This document shows, in pieces, positions 7,829-15,357 of a DNA stretch of 64,000 nucleotides. The notes under the pieces are model-generated. The model searched no databases. It saw only the letters and a program-made list of their open reading frames with translations, and was not told the origin of the DNA. Source of the stretch: Bacteroidales bacterium H3 (lineage in GTDB: Bacteria > Bacteroidota > Bacteroidia > Bacteroidales > Muribaculaceae); contig DAAN01000003.1 of the NCBI GenBank assembly GCA_001701135.1, positions 1 to 64,000 on the forward strand, read 5' to 3'. How positions within the stretch are numbered: position 1 is the first letter of the stretch; each line of letters begins with the position of its first letter. The position numbers and the translations under genes are program-made.

Positions 7829-7893
7829 ACCGCGATCAGCCCGCAGAGTGAAGAATCAATAAACCACGAAATAAAAAAACAGAACAACATATT

Positions 7894-9234
7894 ATGGCCA
7901 AGAAAGAGGAAACTCCCAATATGGTGGAAAGCTTTTCAGAGTTCAAACAACTGAAAAACATCGACAAGACCACCATGATAAGCGTGCTTGAGGAATCGTT
8001 CCGCAAAGTGCTCTCCAACATGTTCGGTACCGACGAGAATCTTGATGTGATCATGAACCCCGACAAGGGCGACGTGCAGATTTTCCAGAACCTTGAAGTG
8101 GTGCCCGACGGCGAAGTCGCCAACCCCAACCTGCAGATTTCGCTCACCGACGCACGCGCCGACAACGATCCCGAAGTGGAAATCGGCGAGGAACACACCA
8201 AGGAGATAATTTTCGCCGACTTCGGCCGCCGTGCTATCCTCACTCTGCGCCAGACACTCCAGTCTAAAATCCTCGAACTGCAGAAAGAAGCCATCTACGA
8301 GAAATTCAAGGATCTCGAAGGTGAACTTGTCACCGGCGAGGTGTATCAGACCTGGTCGCGCGAGACACTGCTGCTCGACGATGACAAAAACGAACTGCTG
8401 TTGCCCAAAAACCAGTCGATTCCCGGCGACTTCTTCCGCAAGGGTGAAACCGTTCGTGCCGTCATCGCCAATGTCGACAACACCAACAACAACCCCAAGA
8501 TCACCGTTTCGCGTACCAACGAAAACTTCCTGCGCCGTCTCTTCGAGCTGGAAGTGCCCGAAATCCACGACGGTCTCATCAGCATCAAGGCTGTGGCCCG
8601 TATTCCGGGCGAACGTGCTAAAATCGCTGTCGAGAGCTACGACGACCGCATCGATCCGGTGGGTGCCTGCGTGGGCGTGAAAGGCTCGCGAATACATGGC
8701 ATCGTGCGCGAACTGCGCAACGAGAATATCGACGTGATACCCTTCACCACCAACCCCTCGCTTTTCATCCAGCGCGCCTTGTCGCCCGCCAAGGTTTCCT
8801 CAATCCGTCTCGACGAGAATGAAAAGAAAGCCGAGGTGTTTCTCAAACCCGACCAGGTGTCGCTGGCCATCGGCAAGCAGGGTCTGAACATCAAGCTGGC
8901 ATCCATGCTCACAGGTTATGTGATCGACGTATACCGCGATAACGATACCGTTTATGACGAAGATATATACCTCGACGAGTTCAACGACGAAATCGACGAA
9001 TGGGTAATCGACGCCCTCAAGGATATGGGCTGCATCACCGCCAAGGCCGTGCTCAACACCCCCCGCGAGGAACTTATCCGCCGGGCCGACCTCGAGGAGG
9101 AGACTGTCGACAATGTGCTCGAGATTCTCCGTGCCGAATTTGAGGACGAGGAGACTCCCGCCGCCCCCGAAGCTCCCGCCGAGGCCGAGGCTGCCGCTGC
9201 CGCCACAGCCGACGACCCCGCCGACAACAAATAA
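7894..9234 (+). CDS. nusA: Transcription termination/antitermination factor NusA
   Basis: 446 residues in the usual order: N-terminal RNA polymerase-binding domain (about 1-130), S1 domain (LVTGEVYQTWSRETLLLDDDKNELLLPKNQS, about 145-210), then two KH domains with VGACVGVKGSRIHGIVREL and VSLAIGKQGLNIKLASML. After residue 350 there is one helix-hairpin-helix-like segment and an Ala/Glu-rich acidic tail. NusA binds the elongating polymerase and modulates pausing, termination and antitermination. It lies 65 bases after rimP and before infB. Confidence 0.96.
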   Translation: MAKKEETPNMVESFSEFKQLKNIDKTTMISVLEESFRKVLSNMFGTDENLDVIMNPDKGDVQIFQNLEVVPDGEVANPNLQISLTDARADNDPEVEIGEEHTKEIIFADFGRRAILTLRQTLQSKILELQKEAIYEKFKDLEGELVTGEVYQTWSRETLLLDDDKNELLLPKNQSIPGDFFRKGETVRAVIANVDNTNNNPKITVSRTNENFLRRLFELEVPEIHDGLISIKAVARIPGERAKIAVESYDDRIDPVGACVGVKGSRIHGIVRELRNENIDVIPFTTNPSLFIQRALSPAKVSSIRLDENEKKAEVFLKPDQVSLAIGKQGLNIKLASMLTGYVIDVYRDNDTVYDEDIYLDEFNDEIDEWVIDALKDMGCITAKAVLNTPREELIRRADLEEETVDNVLEILRAEFEDEETPAAPEAPAEAEAAAAATADDPADNK

Positions 9235-9251
9235 CCCACGCCTCTCCCAAC

Positions 9252-9314
9252 AGGCGGCAAGAATGCCGCCTCCCCACACACCGCCTCTTCCAACAGGCGG
9301 CAAGAATGCCGCCT
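9252..9314 (+). repeat. Two tandem identical hairpins between nusA and infB
   Basis: AGGCGGCA-AGAA-TGCCGCCT occurs twice, at 9252-9271 and 9295-9314, with a 43-base period. The flanking CCACACACCGCCTC is also repeated. Each is a perfect 8-bp stem with a 4-base loop. No T run follows, so these are not ordinary terminators. They could be RNA processing or stability elements in the nusA-infB mRNA. Confidence 0.75.
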
Positions 9315-9364
9315 TTCCACACACCGCCTCTCCACACTCAACAAAGTACACTTAATTCCACTAA

Positions 9365-12322
9365 ATGGCGAGAACTAAAATAAGTAAAGTAGCAAAGGAC
9401 CTCAACGTGGCTCTTCCCACCGTTGTGGACTTCCTGCGCAGTAAAAACATCACAGTCGACGACAATCCCAATGCGCGCATTGAGGACGATGTGGTCGATA
9501 TATTAGTGAAGGAATTCAAAAGCGACAAAGATCAGAAGACAAAGTCGGAGCAGTTCTCGACTGAAAGGCAGCAGCAGCGTGTGAAACCCGCTCCCGCAAA
9601 GCCTGAGGAAATTAAGCTCCCCTCTGAAATCAATAAACCCAAGATTCTGGGAAAGATCGAACTTGACCGCCACGGTAATCCCGTGCGTCATGAAGCAGCG
9701 GCTCCGCAGGCCGAGGCGCCTAAAGCTCCCGCCGAAAAGCCCGCCGCTCCCGCTGCTCCCGCTGCTCCCGCTGCGGAACCTGTAGCGGAGCCTCAGGTGG
9801 CTAAAGCTCCTGAAGCACCCGTCTCCACGCCCAAGGAACCAGCTCCTGCTGCAGCTGCCGCTCCCGTGCAGCCGGTTGCGAACCCCGCACCCGAGAAGCC
9901 TGCTGAAAAGCCTGAGGCCAAGCAGCCCGAGAAGGCTCCTGCCGTAGAAAAAGCTCCTGCAGCTGAAAAGGTTGCGGCAGCTCCCGCGGCGTCTCCCGCG
10001 ACTGAACAGAAACCGGCTCCCGCTGCCCAACCTGCTGCGGAAGCACCTGCCGAAGAGAAGGAGCAGGAGATATTTTCAGTGGGTCTGCCCAAAGATCGCC
10101 CCACCATCAATGTTATCGGCAAAATCGACCTTTCGGCCATCAACCAGTCGACACGTCCCCGCAAAAAGAGCAAGGAGGAGCGTCGCAACGAGCGCCTCTC
10201 GCGTCAGAACGGTCAGAATGCCGGTGCCGCAGGCAGCGCCGACGAGCGCAAGAAGCGTAAGCGCATCGGCACCAAGGAGAAGATCGACATCGAGAAGCAG
10301 GGCAACCAGCCCGGAGGTGACCGCGGTCGCGGTCAGGGTGGCGGCGAAGGCCGCGGCAAAAATGGCCGCGGTGGCAAAAATGACCACTCGTCGCGTCGCG
10401 GAGGCCACACAGAGGTCAACGAAGAAGATGTGCAGAAGCAGGTGAAGGAGGTGCTTGCACGCCTCACCGCCAAAGATAAAGGCCAGAAGAAGGGCGTGAA
10501 GTGGCGCAAGGAAAAACGCGAACTCAACGCCGAACGCGCCGCCAGCGAGGCCGCCGAACGCGCTGCCGAGTCGAAGGTGCTGAAACTCACAGAGTTTGTA
10601 ACAGCCAACGACCTTGCCACCATGATGGATGTGCCCATCAACAAGGTTATCGGCACCTGCATGAATATCGGTGTGATGGTTTCGATCAACCAGCGACTCG
10701 ATGCCGAGACTATCAACCTTGTTGCCGAGGAATTCGGTTTCAACACCGAGTTTGTGTCGGCCGAGGTGGTCGAGGCAATTCATCAGGAGGAGGACAGCGA
10801 GGAAGACCTCGTGGCACGTCCGCCTATCGTCACAGTCATGGGCCATGTTGACCACGGCAAGACCTCGCTGCTCGACTATATCCGCAAAGCCAACGTGATC
10901 GCCGGTGAGGCCGGCGGCATCACCCAGCATATCGGCGCCTACAACGTGAAACTTTCCGACGGCCGCCACATCACATTCCTCGATACTCCGGGTCATGAGG
11001 CGTTCACCGCCATGCGTGCCCGCGGCGCCAAGGTCACCGACCTTGTTATCATCATAGTGGCCGCTGACGACGATGTGATGCCCCAGACCATCGAGGCTAT
11101 CAACCATGCCTCGGCTGCTGGCGTTCCCATCGTGTTCGCCATCAACAAGATAGACAAACCCGCCGCAAATCCCGACAAAATCAAGGAGGAACTGGCCGGC
11201 ATGAACTATCTCGTGGAGGAGTGGGGCGGCAAATATCAGTCGCAGGACATCTCCGCCAAGAAGGGCATCGGCGTGGAGGAACTTCTCGAAAAAGTGCTCC
11301 TCGAAGCCGAAATGCTCGACCTCAAGGCAAATCCCCGACGCAACGCCACCGGCTCGATCATCGAGTCGTCGCTCGACAAAGGCCGCGGCTACGTGGCTAC
11401 CGTGCTGGTGCAGAACGGCACCCTGCGTCAGGGCGACATAGTGCTCGCCGGCACACATTTCGGACGCGTGAAGGCCATGTTCAACGAGCGTAACCAACGC
11501 ATCAACGAGGTCGGTCCCGCCGAGCCCGCGCTGATTCTCGGTCTTAACGGCGCCCCCACGGCCGGCGACACATTCACCGTGATGGACTCCGAGCAGGAGG
11601 CCCGCGAAATCGCCACCAAGCGTCAGCAGCTCCAGCGCGAGTTCTCGACCCGCACATCCAAGCGTCTGACCCTCGACGAAGTGGCCCGCCGCCAGGCACT
11701 CGGCTCATTCCAGGAGCTCAACATCATTGTCAAGGGCGACGTCGACGGTTCAATCGAGGCTCTTTCCGATTCGCTTATCAAGCTGTCGACTCCCGAAATT
11801 CAGGTCAACGTCATCCACAAGGCTGTGGGTGCCATCTCCGAAAGCGATGTCTCGCTGGCAGCCGCATCCGACGCCATCATCATCGGCTTCCAGGTGCGTC
11901 CCTCGCAGGCCGCCCGCCGTCAGGCCGAGCAGGAGGGTGTTGAAATCCGCCTCTATTCGGTTATCTATCAGGCCATCGAGGAGGTAAAGGATGCCATGGA
12001 AGGCATGCTTGCTCCCGAGCTTAAAGAGGAGGTCACCGGCACCGCCGAGGTGCTCGAAACCTACAAAATCTCCAAGGTGGGCACCATCGCCGGCGCCATT
12101 GTCCGCGAAGGCAAAATCAAGCGCACCAACAAAGTGCGCGTGATCCGCGACGGCATCGTGCGCTACACCGGCGCTCTCGGTTCGCTCAAGCGTTACAAGG
12201 ATGATGCCAAGGAGGTTGTGGCCGGACTCGAGTGCGGTCTCTCCATCTCGGGCTATAACGACATCATGGCCGGCGACATCATCGAAGGCTTCGAAGAAGT
12301 GGAAGTTGCCCGCAATCTCTGA
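9365..12322 (+). CDS. infB: Translation initiation factor IF-2
   Basis: 985 residues, long as in other Bacteroidetes. The N-terminal IF2 domain ([25 protein letters not shown]) is followed by an Ala/Pro/Glu-rich linker (about 110-240), a basic Gly/Arg/Lys stretch (about 260-350), a second IF2N-like segment, and the GTPase with GHVDHGKT (493-500), DTPGHE (about 540) and NKID. Domains II-IV follow to the end. The protein delivers initiator tRNA to the 30S subunit. Translation of the linker is repetitive, so this region may vary in length between strains. Confidence 0.97.
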   Translation: MARTKISKVAKDLNVALPTVVDFLRSKNITVDDNPNARIEDDVVDILVKEFKSDKDQKTKSEQFSTERQQQRVKPAPAKPEEIKLPSEINKPKILGKIELDRHGNPVRHEAAAPQAEAPKAPAEKPAAPAAPAAPAAEPVAEPQVAKAPEAPVSTPKEPAPAAAAAPVQPVANPAPEKPAEKPEAKQPEKAPAVEKAPAAEKVAAAPAASPATEQKPAPAAQPAAEAPAEEKEQEIFSVGLPKDRPTINVIGKIDLSAINQSTRPRKKSKEERRNERLSRQNGQNAGAAGSADERKKRKRIGTKEKIDIEKQGNQPGGDRGRGQGGGEGRGKNGRGGKNDHSSRRGGHTEVNEEDVQKQVKEVLARLTAKDKGQKKGVKWRKEKRELNAERAASEAAERAAESKVLKLTEFVTANDLATMMDVPINKVIGTCMNIGVMVSINQRLDAETINLVAEEFGFNTEFVSAEVVEAIHQEEDSEEDLVARPPIVTVMGHVDHGKTSLLDYIRKANVIAGEAGGITQHIGAYNVKLSDGRHITFLDTPGHEAFTAMRARGAKVTDLVIIIVAADDDVMPQTIEAINHASAAGVPIVFAINKIDKPAANPDKIKEELAGMNYLVEEWGGKYQSQDISAKKGIGVEELLEKVLLEAEMLDLKANPRRNATGSIIESSLDKGRGYVATVLVQNGTLRQGDIVLAGTHFGRVKAMFNERNQRINEVGPAEPALILGLNGAPTAGDTFTVMDSEQEAREIATKRQQLQREFSTRTSKRLTLDEVARRQALGSFQELNIIVKGDVDGSIEALSDSLIKLSTPEIQVNVIHKAVGAISESDVSLAAASDAIIIGFQVRPSQAARRQAEQEGVEIRLYSVIYQAIEEVKDAMEGMLAPELKEEVTGTAEVLETYKISKVGTIAGAIVREGKIKRTNKVRVIRDGIVRYTGALGSLKRYKDDAKEVVAGLECGLSISGYNDIMAGDIIEGFEEVEVARNL

Positions 12323-12354
12323 TTCTCCGCCGGTCGACAGGACCGTAGTTCCCC

Positions 12355-12813
12355 ATGTTTCTATATCATATTAACATAGGATCCAATCTCGGCGACAGCC
12401 GCTCCGCAATCGAGCGGGCTGTCGCCGGGATTTTTTCTTTGTCGCAGGGACCGCGACGCCGGTCGGCTACGGTCGAGTCGGAGCCGTGGGGCTTTGCCTC
12501 GGCTCACAGATTTCTGAATGTAGGGGTGGAAATAACCACAGAAATGTCGCCGCTCGAACTTCTCGTGCGGCTACAGCAGATCGAAAAGGCTATCTCTCCG
12601 CATTCCCACCGCAATCCCGACGGCACTTATCGCGATCGGGAAATAGACATCGACATGATTTTCGCTCTTGAAAACGGCGATCCCGTGTGCATGTCCGATT
12701 CGCGGCTCACACTGCCTCATCCCCGCGCCATTGACCGCGGGTTTGTCACCGGGCCTGTGGCGCAGCTTCATCCCGGCATCCCTGTCGGGGAGCTGATCCC
12801 GGCATCCCGGTAA
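12355..12813 (+). CDS. folK: 2-amino-4-hydroxy-6-hydroxymethyldihydropteridine pyrophosphokinase
   Basis: 152 residues, normal for HPPK, which transfers pyrophosphate from ATP to the pterin precursor of folate. Family signatures seen: INIGSNLGDSR at the start, SEPWGFASAHRFLNVGVEI, the RDREIDIDMIF metal-binding motif and LTLPHPRAIDRGFV. It lies 32 bases after infB on the same strand and converges with queA, with only 14 bases between the two coding regions. Confidence 0.92.
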   Translation: MFLYHINIGSNLGDSRSAIERAVAGIFSLSQGPRRRSATVESEPWGFASAHRFLNVGVEITTEMSPLELLVRLQQIEKAISPHSHRNPDGTYRDREIDIDMIFALENGDPVCMSDSRLTLPHPRAIDRGFVTGPVAQLHPGIPVGELIPASR

Positions 12814-12827
12814 ACAAGCATTACTTC

Positions 12828-14072
12828 TTAGAGCAGCAGGGTGGCGTCGCCGTAGCTCAGGAAACGGAAACCGTGAGCGAGGGCGTAGTCATACATCGGG
12901 CGCCAGTCGCCACCGGTGAAAGCCGACACCAACAGCAGAAGCGTTGATTTAGGCTGGTGGAAGTTTGTGATCATACCTGAAACAAGCCGATAGGTATAGC
13001 CCGGGGCAATGATTATTCGCGTAGAGGTGATGAATGTGTCGCGGCCTGTGGCCTCAAGGTGACGGATCACGGCGTCGATAGCCTCTGCCGCCGGGGGAAA
13101 CGGATTGCCGTCGTAGGGGCACCATTGCGGCACCTCGTCATGAAAACTACCCGACAGCATGAGCCGGCCGGCATGATAGACCGACTCGAGTGTGCGCACC
13201 GATGTGGTTCCTACAGCGATGATCCGACGTGTGGTGTCGCGCAATTCCCGCAGCAGTTTAAGGGGAACAGCGATAAACTCGGCGTGCATGGCATGGTCGC
13301 CGATGCTCTCCGATTTCACCGGCTGGAATGTGCCGGCTCCCACATGCAGGGTCAGTTCGCGGCGGGGAATGCCGCGGCGGTCGATTCCGGCGAAAACCTC
13401 GTCGGTGAAATGCAAACCGGCGGTCGGAGCGGCCACAGAGCCTTCGATGCGTGAATATACCGTCTGATAATCGGTGGAGTCGGCTTCCTCAGTGCTGCGG
13501 TTGAGATAGGGGGGGATGGGTATCTCGCCGACGGCAGAGATGATCTGCGAGAATGTCACCGCAGGATTGTCCCAGTCGAACCGCACAACCGACGAATTGC
13601 CCTGACGGGTTTCTCGGGTGGCGCTGAGCATGAGCGTCACGTTGTCTCCCTCGGCAGTCGCGACAGTCACCGGCATGTGTAGCGTCCCCTCTTTCCATTT
13701 CTTTGAATTACCCACGAAACAGCTCCAGGAGCATCCCGCGGAGGATGCGAAATTCTGTGCATAGTCGGCAGGCGACACCGGTTCGAGACAGAAAATTTCA
13801 ATCAGTGCCCCTTGCTGACCGGGGAGCTGCGGAGCGTCTTTGCGGAATCTGAGGCGCGCGTTGATCACCCGCGTGTTGTTGTAAACGAGCATGGCATCGG
13901 CAGGCAGCAGCTCAGGCAGCTCCGAGAATACATGTTCCGACAGGGAACCGTCGGCGGTGCGGACCAGCAGTTTGCAGGCATCGCGCACTTCCATGGGGTG
14001 GCGGGCTATGCGCCCGTCTGGCAGAGGATAATCGAATTCCTCTATTTTTATATCGGCGGTGGTGGATTTCAT
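12828..14072 (-). CDS. queA: S-adenosylmethionine:tRNA ribosyltransferase-isomerase (long form)
   Basis: QueA transfers and isomerises the ribosyl part of SAM onto preQ1 in tRNA to make epoxyqueuosine. Typical blocks are present: DYPLPDGRIARHP, AMLVYNNTRVINARL, the signature PTAGLHFTDEVF, LHVGAGTFQPVKSE, GTTSVRTLES and the terminal TNFHQPKSTLLLLVSAFTG. At 414 residues it is about 60 longer than E. coli QueA. The extra part (EIFCLEPVSPADYAQNF, then SWSCFVGNSKKWKEG) is characteristic of a Bacteroidetes subgroup. I start at the ATG at 14072 (MKSTTADIKIEEF) instead of the farther ATG at 14096. Confidence 0.9.
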   Translation of the reverse strand: MKSTTADIKIEEFDYPLPDGRIARHPMEVRDACKLLVRTADGSLSEHVFSELPELLPADAMLVYNNTRVINARLRFRKDAPQLPGQQGALIEIFCLEPVSPADYAQNFASSAGCSWSCFVGNSKKWKEGTLHMPVTVATAEGDNVTLMLSATRETRQGNSSVVRFDWDNPAVTFSQIISAVGEIPIPPYLNRSTEEADSTDYQTVYSRIEGSVAAPTAGLHFTDEVFAGIDRRGIPRRELTLHVGAGTFQPVKSESIGDHAMHAEFIAVPLKLLRELRDTTRRIIAVGTTSVRTLESVYHAGRLMLSGSFHDEVPQWCPYDGNPFPPAAEAIDAVIRHLEATGRDTFITSTRIIIAPGYTYRLVSGMITNFHQPKSTLLLLVSAFTGGDWRPMYDYALAHGFRFLSYGDATLLL

Positions 14073-14093
14073 GCAGTGGGTTGATTGTGACCA

Positions 14094-14101
14094 CAAAATT
14101 A
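14094..14101 (-). promoter_or_regulatory. Probable -7 box for queA
   Basis: TAATTTTG on the minus strand, 22 bases before the queA ATG. No clear TTTG element was found at the expected distance. Confidence 0.4.
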
Positions 14102-14134
14102 CTCAATAATTACTGATTATTACGAAAAAATCAC

Positions 14135-14142
14135 TACATTTG
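14135..14142 (+). promoter_or_regulatory. Probable -7 box for the ArgC-like gene
   Basis: TACATTTG, 30 bases before the GTG start at 14172. The upstream element is weak (TACTG region near 14111). Confidence 0.4.
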
Positions 14143-14171
14143 TCTCCATACACCAAAACCTCCCGCAAACT

Positions 14172-15206
14172 GTGATAAACGTAGGCATCATTGGCGGTGA
14201 AACCGAAGCCGCCGGCGAACTAATCAGAATTCTACTCAACCATCCCGACGTGATACTGCAGGCTGTGAGCGCGCCGGCTCTGGCAGGAATGCGACTCGAC
14301 CGCTACCACCGGGGCCTGATCGGCGACACCGACCTCTGTTTCACCAAGGATCTCGACGGCGTGAAACTCAACTGTGTGTTTCTGTTGGGCGAGCCGTGGC
14401 AGGCTCAGGAATATATGCGCGGTGTCGACGCTGTCAGCCACACCAGTCAGGATGAGGAGAGCGAACCTGAGGAGCTGCTGCATATCATCGACCTCACAGG
14501 CAGTTATCGCGACGGTTCGTGCGGGATGGTCTACGGATTCCCCGAATATCGCCGCAAGGCGCTTGTGAGGGGTGCGCTGCGTGCGTCATTGCCGTCGCCG
14601 ATAGCCATAGCGCTCGAAGCGGGGCTTTTCCCACTTGCCAAAAACCACATGCTCAATGGTCGTATCGAAGCCGACGCGGAGCTTTTCCGCCGCGACGATG
14701 AGGATTGCGAAGTGTCGGTGCGTCGCGACCCTGTGGCGCCGTGCGAGAAGCGTCCCGATGCCGAAAGTGTGGCAGGTGAGGTTGCCCGCGAACTGCGACA
14801 TATCGATGCGTCGTTCGGCGGATCGTTGCAGGTGCGTCTGTCGAGCAATCCCCGCCACAGTCGCGGGCTGATCGCCCGTATCGGCCTCCCCGCCGGACTG
14901 AATGTCGACGAGGTGCGCAAACTCTATGAGGAAGCCTACTCCGACCATTCATTCTCCTTTGTCATCGACCGCGAACCCGAAATAGCCGATGTGAGCAACA
15001 CCAACAAATGCCTCATTCATATTGCCGAGGTTATCGCTCCCGCCAATAAATTCGGTAACCCACTCGACCCGCATTCGGGTCTCACCGTCACTGTGGCCAT
15101 CGACAACCTGCTCAAAGGTTCTGCCGGCAACGCCGTCCACTGCATGAATCTGCTGTTCGGTCTGTCGGAACGCACCGGGCTGCAGCTCAAGGCGTCAGCG
15201 CACTGA
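14172..15206 (+). CDS. ArgC-like protein lacking catalytic residues
   Basis: 344 residues that align end to end with N-acetyl-gamma-glutamyl-phosphate reductase. Matching parts: the start VGIIGGETEAAGELIRILLNHPDV, the central GLFPLAKNHML, NTNKCLIH (276-283) and the end DNLLKGSAGNAVHCMNLLFGL (311-331). The catalytic NPGC motif is replaced by LPSP (140-143), so the nucleophilic Cys is a Pro. The following GSTGAG region is absent, and the active-site HxHxPEI block reads ESVAGEV. The NADP loop also departs from GAGYTAG. The reading frame is clean, so the gene seems kept under selection for another role. Start codon is GTG. No other arg gene is adjacent. Confidence 0.8.
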   Translation: MINVGIIGGETEAAGELIRILLNHPDVILQAVSAPALAGMRLDRYHRGLIGDTDLCFTKDLDGVKLNCVFLLGEPWQAQEYMRGVDAVSHTSQDEESEPEELLHIIDLTGSYRDGSCGMVYGFPEYRRKALVRGALRASLPSPIAIALEAGLFPLAKNHMLNGRIEADAELFRRDDEDCEVSVRRDPVAPCEKRPDAESVAGEVARELRHIDASFGGSLQVRLSSNPRHSRGLIARIGLPAGLNVDEVRKLYEEAYSDHSFSFVIDREPEIADVSNTNKCLIHIAEVIAPANKFGNPLDPHSGLTVTVAIDNLLKGSAGNAVHCMNLLFGLSERTGLQLKASAH

Positions 15207-15293
15207 GGCGCACTTCCACCTCCCGTCAGACTTCCCTCCCTCTCGGCCAATAATTCCCCAAAGCCATAAATAAAGCTCTTAGTTGTGGGGCAA

Positions 15294-15341
15294 AACAAAG
15301 GCTCCCGCTTCCGGTGCTGACCGGTGGCGGGAGCCTTTGTT
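15294..15341. terminator. Bidirectional terminator between the ArgC-like gene and wzc
   Basis: A perfect 15-bp stem (AACAAAGGCTCCCGC and its complement) with an 18-base loop. It is flanked by A-rich sequence on the left and T-rich on the right, so it can serve both converging genes. Confidence 0.85.
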
Positions 15342-15357
15342 ATAAATATGATTGGGG

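Noticed and set aside
9241..9340. Tandem repeats resembling a tiny CRISPR array
   Set aside because: Only two units, no variable spacers, no cas genes and a position inside the nusA-infB operon.
10076..11497. A 473-residue minus-strand frame inside infB
   Set aside because: It is opposite the GTPase core of IF-2. The translation lacks any family signature and ends in Ala/Leu runs that mirror the linker.
12828..14072. QueA as a fusion because of its extra 60 residues
   Set aside because: The insert lies within the family fold and the same long form is known in other Bacteroidetes. There is no second domain.
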